10,569 nucleotides of DNA from Chitinophagaceae bacterium (GCA_020846105.1 JADLEN010000291.1:1-10569), one strand, 5' to 3'; shown: positions 1-6,976, numbered from the stretch's first letter. Notes: generated from the letters alone by a model not told the origin. Numbers and translations are program-made.

Positions 1-1
1 C

Positions 2-736
2 TGCAACGAAAGCTGGGCCGAGATGAAGCCTATGGGTTTGGGTAGGTTTTGTAGTCATTGCCAAAAGACCGTTACGGACATTACCCAAATGAGCGATGCA
101 CAAGTCGTTCAGCTTTTTCAAAAAAATACAGATACTCATTGCATCCGTGCTTTTGCTTCGCAACTTAATCGCCCGATTGCTTTGCCGGCACAAGCACCCA
201 CTCGTTTTTATCGTATTGCTCTTGCTTTGGGTTTGACCATTCTGAGCTTTGCTGCAGCTGATACTTATGCCCGACCAAGACCGCCACTTGTGGAGCAGAA
301 TTATTTATTGAATGGTGAGGATAGCACAAAAAAAGGAGACTCTTGCGCACAGGATTTAAAAATAAGGGGGATTATTTTGGATGAAACAAACAATATTTTT
401 CCTGGTGCATTTGTTAGTTTAATTCAAAATGGAAATGTGAAATCTGTAGTAATTACTGAGGATGATGGAAGTTTTGAACTTACATTAGTTGACATTAAAA
501 ATGATTCTGAATTAGAGTCGTTTAAACTAGTAGCTTCAAGTTTGGGTTACGAAAAAAATGAGATAATGCTTAAAAAAGAGCTGATTAATTATTCTTTAGA
601 AATCAAAATGAAGGTTCAAGCATTTAGTATTGGTGGAGGTCATTTAATACAGGATAAACATAGTATAAAACAATCAATAGGTCCTCCCGGCAGAAAAACA
701 TACAATGCAAAAGATTTAAAAAACTTTGGATTATAA
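2..736 (+). CDS. Bacteroidota cysteine-motif, membrane-anchored carboxypeptidase-regulatory-like protein (5' partial)
   Basis: The reading frame is open to the left edge, so the true start lies outside the window. An ATG exists at 23, but the codons before it (C-N-E-S-W-A-E) belong to a familiar Bacteroidota pattern: Cys-x-x-x-Trp ... Gly-Arg-Phe-Cys-x-x-Cys ... Met-Ser-Asp ... Cys ... Gln-Leu-x-Arg-Pro. Counting from base 2, the four cysteines fall at residues 1, 17, 20 and 47, a spacing that suggests metal or redox chemistry (inference). A hydrophobic segment at about 72-86 could anchor the protein in the inner membrane. Residues about 120-204 resemble a carboxypeptidase-regulatory-like beta-sandwich (G-x-I-x-D-E ... 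F-P-G-A-x-V ... D-D-G-S-F). No enzymatic domain is visible and the function is unknown. Base composition falls from about 46% GC over bases 1-240 to about 28% in lines sampled at 361-600. It is followed after 14 nt by the prolyl isomerase gene. Coding status is confident; role is not. Confidence 0.8.
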   Translation, partial: CNESWAEMKPMGLGRFCSHCQKTVTDITQMSDAQVVQLFQKNTDTHCIRAFASQLNRPIALPAQAPTRFYRIALALGLTILSFAAADTYARPRPPLVEQNYLLNGEDSTKKGDSCAQDLKIRGIILDETNNIFPGAFVSLIQNGNVKSVVITEDDGSFELTLVDIKNDSELESFKLVASSLGYEKNEIMLKKELINYSLEIKMKVQAFSIGGGHLIQDKHSIKQSIGPPGRKTYNAKDLKNFGL

Positions 737-750
737 ATTTAAAACAACAA

Positions 751-1437
751 ATGAAAAAACTTACATTATCCCTACTCACACTTGCTCTTAGCAGCACATT
801 CAGCTTCGCACAGCGCAGCAAAATCGCCATCACTACCGAATATGGCAAAATAGTAATGGAGCTTTATGACGAAACGCCCAAGCACCGCGATAATATGGTG
901 AAACTGACGAAAGAGCATTTTTTCGACAGTACATTGTTTCACCGCTGCATTCCTGGGTTTGTGATTCAAGGTGGCGACCCAAATTCTAAAAACGCAGCTC
1001 CTGATGCAATGCTTGGTAATGGCGAAACGGGCTATCGTGTAGATGCCGAGTTTAATGATTCTGCTATTCATAAATATGGTGCATTAGGTATGGCTCGAGA
1101 TAATAACCCGGCTAAAGCCTCCTCTGGTTGTCAGTTTTATATAGTTACGGGTAAAAAAGTTACCGATGAAACGCTGAGTTTTATAGAACAAAACCGTAGT
1201 GCTAAATACTCTGCCAGTCAACGAGAAGTATACAAAACAAAAGGTGGCACACCCAATCTAGACGGGGGTTATACCGTATTTGGCGAAGTAATAGAAGGGA
1301 TGGATATTGTTGAAAAAATAGCCAACGAACCTCGTAACCAAATGGACAGGCCCAACAAAGACATTCGGATGTTGAAAGTAGAAGTAATAGAGCCAAAAGC
1401 AGTAAAAAAGAAGAAGAAATTTTTGGGTATTTTCTAA
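751..1437 (+). CDS. Secreted cyclophilin-type peptidyl-prolyl cis-trans isomerase
   Basis: Cyclophilin-fold prolyl isomerase of 228 residues, probably periplasmic or lipid-facing. Residues 1-20 look like a signal peptide (M-K-K, a Leu-rich core, then S-F-A before Gln21). The family motif F-H-R-x-I-P-G-F-x-I-Q-G-G-D-P occupies 63-77 and contains the catalytic Arg65. G-M-A-R (113-116), S-G-C-Q-F-Y-I (125-131) and L-D-G-G-Y-T-V-F-G (170-178) complete the active-site walls. The residue before L-D-G is Asn169, where cyclophilin A has the cyclosporin-binding Trp. About 35 residues (134-168) separate the Q-F-Y-I strand from L-D-G, longer than in cyclophilin A. The C-terminus ends in a lysine run (K-K-K-K-K). 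The ATG at 751 is the only start that keeps the whole signal peptide; no Shine-Dalgarno is visible, as is usual in Bacteroidota. It lies 14 nt after the previous gene and 12 nt before the next, suggesting co-transcription. Confidence 0.95.
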   Translation: MKKLTLSLLTLALSSTFSFAQRSKIAITTEYGKIVMELYDETPKHRDNMVKLTKEHFFDSTLFHRCIPGFVIQGGDPNSKNAAPDAMLGNGETGYRVDAEFNDSAIHKYGALGMARDNNPAKASSGCQFYIVTGKKVTDETLSFIEQNRSAKYSASQREVYKTKGGTPNLDGGYTVFGEVIEGMDIVEKIANEPRNQMDRPNKDIRMLKVEVIEPKAVKKKKKFLGIF

Positions 1438-1449
1438 AAAAAATATTTG

Positions 1450-1830
1450 ATGAACACAAGCGAGCAAATTCACGAAGCCTATCGCAATTCGCGCAACTAC
1501 CCCGAATTGGTGCAAATGCTGATAGATGCAGGCGTGCAAAGTTATACGGTAGATGTGTCTTCGGATATAAAACTATATCGCCTTGCAGACCACAGCACTA
1601 TTTTGCACAATGATAAATCCGCCACAAGACTTGTTGCGCAACAATTTGATGCATCAAAAGTAGCAGATTGTATAGTTGCCACACAAGCGATGCAAATGAC
1701 TTACGAACAGTTTATGCCAGCTATTGCCGCCGCTGGTGTGCGCTTTTATGACGCGGTTTTGGTAGGTGACAATAAGCGCGTGAACTATATTGGGATTGGT
1801 GGAAATGTTGAAGAAAAAATGCCTTTTTAA
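1450..1830 (+). CDS. DUF1398 (YbcV-like) family protein
   Basis: Small soluble protein of 126 residues with no signal peptide or membrane segment. It follows the DUF1398/YbcV pattern from memory: an N-terminal helix, Y-P-E-L-V-Q-x-L-x-x-A-G-V-x-S-Y-T-V (about 18-35), a second helical unit with the repeat-like phrase M-P-A-I-A-A-A-G-V-R-F-Y-D-A-V, and a C-terminal strand-turn-strand ending in N-V-E-E-K-M-P-F. The two A-G-V-x-x-Y phrases look like an internal duplication. The function of the family is not known to me; some members are labelled phage envelope protein without experimental support that I know of. The ATG at 1450 is preferred over the in-frame TTG at 1447, which would add only one residue. 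It lies between the prolyl isomerase and hydrolase genes with 12- and 2-nt gaps, so it is likely part of the same transcript. Confidence 0.82.
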   Translation: MNTSEQIHEAYRNSRNYPELVQMLIDAGVQSYTVDVSSDIKLYRLADHSTILHNDKSATRLVAQQFDASKVADCIVATQAMQMTYEQFMPAIAAAGVRFYDAVLVGDNKRVNYIGIGGNVEEKMPF

Positions 1831-1832
1831 AA

Positions 1833-2522
1833 ATGAAAAAAATCATTTTACTACACGGAGCGATTGGTGCAAAAGACCAATTGCTCTTTCTTTCGGAAGC
1901 TTTGCAGCAAAAGGGTTTTGAGCCTTATTTGTTTTCTTTTTCGGGTCATGGGAAAATGCCTTTTCAAAGTGAATTTGGTATTGCCCAATTTGCAAATGAG
2001 TTAGCAGCATTTATTGCAGAAAAAAAGTTGCAAGGTGCTGCTGTTTTTGGTTACAGTATGGGCGGCTATGTGGCGCTTTATCTTGCTGCTCAAAAGCCAA
2101 ATCTGATTGGAAAAATTGCCACCCTTGCTACAAAATTCGATTGGACTGTTGAAGGTGCTACTAAAGAAGCAGGAATGCTTAATCCCAATACAATACTAGA
2201 AAAAGTACCTCAGTTTGCTACCGATTTAAAGCAAAGGCACGGCGAAGAATGGAAGCAATTGCTAGCCCAAACTGCACTAATGATGCAAGAAATGGCTGCG
2301 CAGCAATTATTAAACAAAGAGGTGTTGAGAAGCATAACCTGCCCAGTATTATTGGGCATTGGCGATAGTGATAAAATGGTGAGCATGAATGAGACGAGAA
2401 CAATATTTGAAACTTTGCCTGTAGCAAATATGTACGTGTTGCCCAAAACAAAACACCCTATTGAGGGGGTGAATGTGGCGTTGTTGGCATCCGTTTTAGA
2501 AGATTACTTCAACCGTATTTAA
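1833..2522 (+). CDS. Alpha/beta-fold hydrolase
   Basis: Cytoplasmic alpha/beta hydrolase of 229 residues, of the compact MenH/YcjY-like size class. An oxyanion-side H-G motif sits at residues 8-9 (L-L-H-G-A-I-G), the nucleophile elbow G-Y-S-M-G-G at 73-78 gives Ser75, and the acid is probably Asp180 in G-D-S-D-K-M-V. The catalytic His208 lies in T-K-H-P-I-E-G. A second His in S-G-H-G (37-40) matches the strand-4 turn of many family members. All triad residues are present, so it should be active. The lid region (about 100-165) is short and helical, which limits substrate prediction; esterase, thioesterase or C-C hydrolase are all possible. It begins 2 nt after the DUF1398-like gene and its stop overlaps the next start by one base (TAATG), pointing to translational coupling with the membrane protein downstream. 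Confidence 0.9.
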   Translation: MKKIILLHGAIGAKDQLLFLSEALQQKGFEPYLFSFSGHGKMPFQSEFGIAQFANELAAFIAEKKLQGAAVFGYSMGGYVALYLAAQKPNLIGKIATLATKFDWTVEGATKEAGMLNPNTILEKVPQFATDLKQRHGEEWKQLLAQTALMMQEMAAQQLLNKEVLRSITCPVLLGIGDSDKMVSMNETRTIFETLPVANMYVLPKTKHPIEGVNVALLASVLEDYFNRI

Positions 2523-2935
2523 TGAAAGAAGACCTTATTAGTATTTTCGATGACGAGCATGACAGTCAAAAAGTCCTAAACAGAGCAGATGCAAGAAGAA
2601 TAAGACTGACCTTAATTATCTTCCATTTACTTGCTATTCTTTTTTTTGGCGCAGTAATATTTGCGGTACGAACTTTAGGTACTGTTTATCTTTGGTTGGA
2701 GCCACTATGCTATGGTTTGATCTTTTGCTGGGCAATCATCCTTGTTGGGTTTCTTTTATACTATAAATGGTCGTGGTATTTGATGCTTTGTGGGTCGATA
2801 CTGATGAATTCACTACCTGTATTTGGGCTATACGATATATTTTTACGGGGAAATTACGAACCAGAAGAGTTGATAATTCTAGCTATATTGGCCCTATTGT
2901 TAACGATACCCAATATTTTACTATTCAGAAAATAA
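2522..2935 (+). CDS. Four-helix integral membrane protein of unknown function
   Basis: The 137-residue product has a charged N-terminal tail (residues 1-28, rich in Asp, Arg and Lys) followed by four hydrophobic stretches at about 29-49, 57-80, 85-107 and 116-135. The final residues F-R-K are basic. I do not recognise a family and see no catalytic motif; the short loop N-Y-E-P-E-E between helices 3 and 4 is the only acidic patch in the membrane half. The start codon overlaps the hydrolase stop by one base, which supports translation from this ATG. It is the last gene of the + strand cluster. The 68 bases up to the convergent lpxD-like gene hold no convincing terminator, only a 5-bp inverted repeat at 2924-2940. 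The gene is likely real given the coupling and hydrophobic pattern, but its role is open. Confidence 0.75.
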   Translation: MKEDLISIFDDEHDSQKVLNRADARRIRLTLIIFHLLAILFFGAVIFAVRTLGTVYLWLEPLCYGLIFCWAIILVGFLLYYKWSWYLMLCGSILMNSLPVFGLYDIFLRGNYEPEELIILAILALLLTIPNILLFRK

Positions 2936-3003
2936 CTGAAAATGGCTTATTCCAATTCTTGAAAAAAATACGGGATGAAAAAATGATTGCTTTTCAGGTT
3001 TTG

Positions 3004-3951
3004 CTAAGACATGCTTTTTAGTTTGGCCCATATTTCAGGTATTTGTTTTACCCAAAAAAGCTCTTTTATTTTATCTTTTGCAGGCATTGCAGGCGTACCA
3101 AATACTACTTGTCCTTCGGGCACGTCAAAGCCTACACCACTTTGCGCATTTGCTACTACACCTTTACCAATAACAAGGGATTTATTGAGCCCCACTTGTC
3201 CCCATAAGGTTACCTCGTCGCCGAGGATAGTTTTGCCAGCAATTGCTACTTGGGCTGCTATCAAACAATTTTTGCCCAAAACTACTCCGTGTGCAATGTG
3301 CACCAAATTATCAAGTTTAGAACCATCGCCAATAATAGTATCGCCACTCACACCTTTGGTAATGCTGCAATTAGCTCCTATTTCTACACAATTGCCTATT
3401 ACTACTCGGCCACAAGATTCCATTTTATCGTATTGTATTTCACGCTCTTTTCTGCGCTTGTAGTAAAATGCGTCTGTACCAACAACAGTGCCAGAATGGA
3501 TAATTACATTGTCGCCAATGATGGTATGGTCATAGATAGATACATTGGCATGTATCAAACAGTTTCTGCCAATTTTTACATGGTTGCCTACAAATACATT
3601 TGGCTGTAAGTGGCTGCCAGCACCTATTTCGGCAGTGTCGCTTATCATTTTATATGCAGTTTCGAATGGGCGAAAATGCTTTGCAATTTTGATATAAGCA
3701 GCAAAAGGGTCGTCAAGAATTAAAAGTGTTTTGCCTTCGGGGCATGCTACTTCCTTATTTATAATAATGGTTGTTGCTGGCGAAAGAAGACATTTGCTGT
3801 AATACTTCTCAAAATCCACAAAAGAAATATCGCCAGGCATTACTTTATGAATCTCATTGATGCCCGTGCACAATTGTTCGGCATTGCCCACTAATTTTGC
3901 ACCAATAAAATCGGCCACCCATTGTACAGATATTCCTTGCTCAAAACGCAT
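3004..3951 (-). CDS. lpxD: LpxD-family UDP-3-O-acylglucosamine N-acyltransferase (paralogue type)
   Basis: Left-handed beta-helix acyltransferase of 315 residues. The LpxD role is transfer of a 3-hydroxyacyl chain from acyl-ACP to UDP-3-O-acyl-glucosamine in lipid A synthesis at the cytoplasmic side of the inner membrane. The N-terminal LpxD-type uridine-binding domain occupies about 1-95 (I-S-x-x-W-V-A-D-F-I-G-A ... P-G-D-I-S-F-V). Hexapeptide repeats follow from about 103 to 275, with I-G-A-N-C-S-I-T and D-N-L-V-H-I-A-H-G containing the likely catalytic His221. The loop that reads D-G-F-G in textbook LpxD is D-A-F-Y-Y-K-R-R here (160-167), so this may be a second Bacteroidota paralogue with a different substrate. 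The frame stays open to 4065, but the ATG at 3951 matches the family N-terminus and sits 18 nt downstream of a good promoter, so the longer version is rejected. It converges on the upstream + strand cluster. Confidence 0.85.
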   Translation of the reverse strand: MRFEQGISVQWVADFIGAKLVGNAEQLCTGINEIHKVMPGDISFVDFEKYYSKCLLSPATTIIINKEVACPEGKTLLILDDPFAAYIKIAKHFRPFETAYKMISDTAEIGAGSHLQPNVFVGNHVKIGRNCLIHANVSIYDHTIIGDNVIIHSGTVVGTDAFYYKRRKEREIQYDKMESCGRVVIGNCVEIGANCSITKGVSGDTIIGDGSKLDNLVHIAHGVVLGKNCLIAAQVAIAGKTILGDEVTLWGQVGLNKSLVIGKGVVANAQSGVGFDVPEGQVVFGTPAMPAKDKIKELFWVKQIPEIWAKLKSMS

Positions 3952-3967
3952 ATAGTTTCTTATTTTG
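3936..3967 (+). promoter_or_regulatory. Weak candidate promoter for the class IV aminotransferase gene
   Basis: A TTG at 3937-3939 and a -7-like box TTATTTTG at 3960-3967 are separated by 20 nt. The box has one mismatch to the Bacteroidota consensus TAnnTTTG. It lies about 24 nt before the GTG chosen as start. It would overlap the opposing lpxD start region, so it is only a candidate. Confidence 0.3.
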
Positions 3968-3969
3968 CA

Positions 3970-4001
3970 CAAAAATACACGTATCCTTTTAGTGTCGCAA
4001 A
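3970..4001 (-). promoter_or_regulatory. Bacteroidota-type promoter for the lpxD-like gene
   Basis: On the - strand TTTG (complement of 3998-4001) is followed after 20 nt by TATTTTTG (complement of 3970-3977), an exact match to the -7 consensus TAnnTTTG at near-ideal spacing. The -7 box ends 18 nt before the ATG at 3951. Its position argues against the longer upstream reading of lpxD and places the -33 element within the first codons of the divergent aminotransferase gene. Confidence 0.65.
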
Positions 4002-4825
4002 ATTTATTCGTCAATGTTAATGGTCTGCTGCAGCGGTGCTCCGAAACGCTAATATCTAGTGCCAACGATGATGTGCGAATGAGCTACGGTATTTACGAAA
4101 CAATATTAGTGACCAACGGGGCATTAAAGTTAGCAACACTGCACTGGCAAAGGCTTTGGGACGGACTCTGTACTTTGCAATTTTCGATACCAAGCTTTTG
4201 GAACGAGTCTTTTTTTACCCAACAAATTATAGATTTGGTAACAAAAAATGGTTTGAGTAAAATGGCTCGCGTGCGCCTACAGGTATATGCCGAAAATGCC
4301 GATGCTCCTTTTGTACCAAAGTATTATATAGAAGCTACTTCTCTAAGCGATGAAGTGATGCATTGGAATAAAATGGGCCTAAATATTGGTGTATTAGAAA
4401 ATTTCAAAAAACCTGTTTGCCTCGAAAGTAATTGCAAAATAAGCCATAGCCCACACACAAAAATGGCAAAGAGTATTATGAATAGCCATAATTGGGATGA
4501 TGTGTTGCTAAAAAATACGAATGGCAATATTATTGAAACCGCAATTGCCAATGTTTTTTGGATAAAAGACAATACATTTTTTACTCCGCCAATTAGCGAT
4601 GGCTGCCTTGTAGGCACAATGCGTGCTTGGTTTTTATTGCAAATGAAAGAACTCGGAATTTCTTGCTACGAGCGTTGTTTGACCAAATGTGAACTGCTTG
4701 AAGCGGACGAACTTTTTACCACCAACAGCATAAGGTTTATTCGTTGGGTGCAGTATTTTGAAGAGAAAGTTTATACCAATGAACAAACGTTTAAATTGTA
4801 TCAATTGCTTGCCAAGCGATTCTGA
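3992..4825 (+). CDS. Class IV PLP-dependent aminotransferase (branched-chain / D-amino acid / aminodeoxychorismate lyase family)
   Basis: Fold-type IV PLP enzyme of 277 residues, cytoplasmic. The family landmarks appear in order: F-V-N-V-N-G at the N-terminus, Y-G-I-Y-E-T at about 32-37, R-V-R-L in the small-to-large domain link, and the probable Schiff-base Lys149 in C-K-I-S. D-D-V-L-L-K-N ... N-G-N-I-I-E-T-A-I-A-N-V-F follows, with PLP-contacting Glu182, then T-P-P-I-S-D-G-C-L-V-G-T-M-R. Substrate class (IlvE, Dat or PabC) cannot be settled from these motifs, so no symbol is given. No ATG precedes the F-V-N-V-N-G strand: the GTG at 3992 is the best start, with a TTG at 3965 as alternative; the ATG at 4079 would delete conserved residues. 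The gene is divergent from the lpxD-like gene with a 40-nt gap and ends 2 nt from the mutS2 stop on the other strand. Confidence 0.88.
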   Translation: MSQNLFVNVNGLLQRCSETLISSANDDVRMSYGIYETILVTNGALKLATLHWQRLWDGLCTLQFSIPSFWNESFFTQQIIDLVTKNGLSKMARVRLQVYAENADAPFVPKYYIEATSLSDEVMHWNKMGLNIGVLENFKKPVCLESNCKISHSPHTKMAKSIMNSHNWDDVLLKNTNGNIIETAIANVFWIKDNTFFTPPISDGCLVGTMRAWFLLQMKELGISCYERCLTKCELLEADELFTTNSIRFIRWVQYFEEKVYTNEQTFKLYQLLAKRF

Positions 4826-4827
4826 TT

Positions 4828-6945
4828 TTATTTTTTCTTTTGTTTTGGTTCTTCTTTTTTCTTCACCACCACCCATTCTTCAAGCAATACTTTAAAGGGC
4901 ATTTTGCCTATCATTATCAGTGCATATTTGTCTTTTATTTCCTTAAGAATACCTATTTGGTGATTGGCTTTATGTCGCATTATATCGCCGATTTTTGCAA
5001 CACCACCTACTAGCTCAAAACCTTTATCGGCCTTGCGTGCAGCACTTTGATTGCTTTGTATTTGTTTCTTTTTGAACAAGACCGATTCTGCATTCTTAAT
5101 CACCTCATTTTTATTCTCGCTCTTCTTCCAATCCATTATTATTTGCTTGAAATTTCTTTCCATATCGCGCAAATAATCAAGCTCTTCTTTCTTTATGAGG
5201 TTTTGTAATTTTAGTGCATCTTGTTGTTGTTTTACTCGTTCTTTGTCATTGAGATGTTCAAATTCCTTTTTCAACTTTTCATTGTCTTTTAGCAATTTGT
5301 TTAAAGCCTTTTCTTTATCGGATAATTGTATGACTTGCTGCTCTGTTTGCAATAGCATCTTATCCAATTTAAAATGCCCTCTTTCTGTTAATTGCTTGGC
5401 ACGACCAATAATCTTGGCATCCAAGCCGCTGCGCTGGGCTATAGCAAATGTGTAAGAGCTGCCAGGCTTGCCAAGTGTTAGTTGGTACAAAGGTTCCAAT
5501 CTTTCTTCGTCAAAAGCCATCGCACCGTTCATAATGCCATTTACTTTACCTGCCATCACTTTTAGGTTGAGGTAATGGGTGGTAACAATACCCAAAGCAT
5601 GTTTACGCGCCAGTTCTTCTACAATGGCTTCGGCAAAAGCACCGCCAAGATTTGGGTCGGAGCCACTACCCAATTCGTCAATAAAGAACAAGGTTTTCCC
5701 ATTCGCGAAATCCATAAAATACTTCATGTCACGCAAGTGGGCGCTATAGGTGCTTAGTTCATGTTCTATAGATTGCGTATCTCCAATATGAATCATTATT
5801 TGTTTGAAAATACCCATCTCGGAGTTTGGGTCTACAGGCACTAGCAGGCCAGCTTGTAGCATCAATTGTAGCAAGCCTACGGTTTTCATGGTCACTGTTT
5901 TTCCGCCAGCATTGGGCCCCGATATTATTAGTATGCGACTGTCTCTGTCTAGCTGTATGTTTGTAGGTTCTATTGCCTTGTTGCTCTTTTTATAATTGAG
6001 GTAGAGTAGTGGGTGAAATGCTTTTATTAAATGTACGCCAGGATGCGCGCTGAGCCTTGGCATCATAGCGTTCATATCTGTTGCTAATAACGCTTTTGCT
6101 CTTATAAAATCGTACAAACCACACAAATGGTAATAAGCAAATAGCTGTGGTTGGAAGCCCGAAAGGCTTGCTGTCGTTTGTGATAAAATTCGGTGAATTT
6201 CCCGCGCTTCGGCACGTTCTAATGAGAATATTTCATTGTTAAGACCAATGGTTTCTTCGGGCTCTATAAATACTGTTTTTTGGGTATCGCTTTCGCCGTG
6301 CAAAATACCTTTTACAATTCGTTTGTGCTCGGCAGTAATGGCCACTGTTCTTCGGCCATTCAAAAAACCTTCTGAAATATCGGCAAGATAGCCTTGCTTG
6401 CTTAGTTTGCGCAAGATGGTTTCAAACATTTTGCGCAGCATGTTGCGTTGTTTAGACAAGTCCATGCGTATGCTCATCAACTCCTTTGAGGCATTGTCAC
6501 GAACATTGCCTTGTTCGTCTACTACAGCATTTACAATTTCGGCTATTTCTTTATAATAATGCACCTTGTCGGCTAGGGCTTGCAATTGTGGATACAATTT
6601 GTTGTGCCCTACATACCAGTTGAGGATGCTTTTGATATTCAAAGAAAGGTTGTGCAATGCCATTAATTGCTCGCCAGATAGGGTAGCGCCGCTGATAGCT
6701 AGTAGTTGTAATTCTTTTTCTACATTGCGTGTAAAATCGTTAGGGAAATAATCTGTACCACTCATAATGGAGCGGTATTCAGCGGTTTGGAGCAATGCTT
6801 TTTCTATAAAATCAATCCGTGAATTAAATTTAAGTTCTTGCACGCGCTCCCTTGCCGTATCGGTACGGCATTTGTCCAACAATAATTGTTTTACTTTATT
6901 AAACTCTAACGATTCGCCTGCGTTTGCAGGGTACAACTGTAGCAT
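4828..6945 (-). CDS. mutS2: MutS2-family ATPase lacking the C-terminal Smr domain
   Basis: MutS2 clamp-type ATPase of 705 residues. Family members have been linked to suppression of recombination and to splitting of collided ribosomes. The N-terminal core/lever region (1-320) includes E-G-F-L-N-G-R-R-T-V and the H-G-E-S ... V-F-I-E-P stretch. The ATPase follows: Walker A G-P-N-A-G-G-K-T at 343-350, S-T-Y at 398-400, Walker B F-F-I-D-E at 420-424 with G-S-G-S-D-P after it, and T-T-H-Y at 455-458. A long charged coiled coil spans about 515-610 and a KOW-like beta domain about 643-695. The protein then ends in a Lys/Glu tail (K-K-K-E-E-P-K-Q-K-K-K). Many MutS2 proteins continue into an Smr endonuclease domain of about 80 residues, which is absent; only 2 nt separate this stop from the convergent aminotransferase stop, so there is no room for it. 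The ATG at 6945 is preceded by a TACCTTTG promoter box. Confidence 0.95.
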   Translation of the reverse strand: MLQLYPANAGESLEFNKVKQLLLDKCRTDTARERVQELKFNSRIDFIEKALLQTAEYRSIMSGTDYFPNDFTRNVEKELQLLAISGATLSGEQLMALHNLSLNIKSILNWYVGHNKLYPQLQALADKVHYYKEIAEIVNAVVDEQGNVRDNASKELMSIRMDLSKQRNMLRKMFETILRKLSKQGYLADISEGFLNGRRTVAITAEHKRIVKGILHGESDTQKTVFIEPEETIGLNNEIFSLERAEAREIHRILSQTTASLSGFQPQLFAYYHLCGLYDFIRAKALLATDMNAMMPRLSAHPGVHLIKAFHPLLYLNYKKSNKAIEPTNIQLDRDSRILIISGPNAGGKTVTMKTVGLLQLMLQAGLLVPVDPNSEMGIFKQIMIHIGDTQSIEHELSTYSAHLRDMKYFMDFANGKTLFFIDELGSGSDPNLGGAFAEAIVEELARKHALGIVTTHYLNLKVMAGKVNGIMNGAMAFDEERLEPLYQLTLGKPGSSYTFAIAQRSGLDAKIIGRAKQLTERGHFKLDKMLLQTEQQVIQLSDKEKALNKLLKDNEKLKKEFEHLNDKERVKQQQDALKLQNLIKKEELDYLRDMERNFKQIIMDWKKSENKNEVIKNAESVLFKKKQIQSNQSAARKADKGFELVGGVAKIGDIMRHKANHQIGILKEIKDKYALIMIGKMPFKVLLEEWVVVKKKEEPKQKKK

Positions 6946-6976
6946 AAAATGTTTTCGATATTCTGTTTTATTGGCG

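Noticed and set aside
2924..3003. Possible bidirectional terminator between convergent genes
   Set aside because: Only a 5-bp stem (2924-2940) and a distant 7-nt repeat pair (2936-2942 / 2991-2997) are present, neither GC-rich nor followed by a T-run in the right place.
2767..3021. + strand open frame across the end of the membrane protein gene
   Set aside because: It is out of frame with a gene whose start is supported by stop/start overlap, and its translation has no domain or membrane pattern.
3952..4065. N-terminal extension of the lpxD-like frame
   Set aside because: The extra 38 residues do not resemble the LpxD N-terminus, cover the promoter at 3970-4001, and overlap the divergent aminotransferase gene.
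5195..5455. Cys/Ser/Phe-rich + strand frame opposite mutS2
   Set aside because: It is the antisense of the Lys/Glu-rich coiled coil, which always yields Phe/Ser/Leu/Cys-rich translations.
6853..6870. 7-bp perfect inverted repeat with a 4-nt loop near the start of mutS2
   Set aside because: It lies within conserved-looking coding sequence with no T-run after it; a chance product of codons is the simpler reading.
6917..6930. Small hairpin (5-bp stem) 15 nt inside mutS2
   Set aside because: The stem is too short to claim translational control without covariation evidence.
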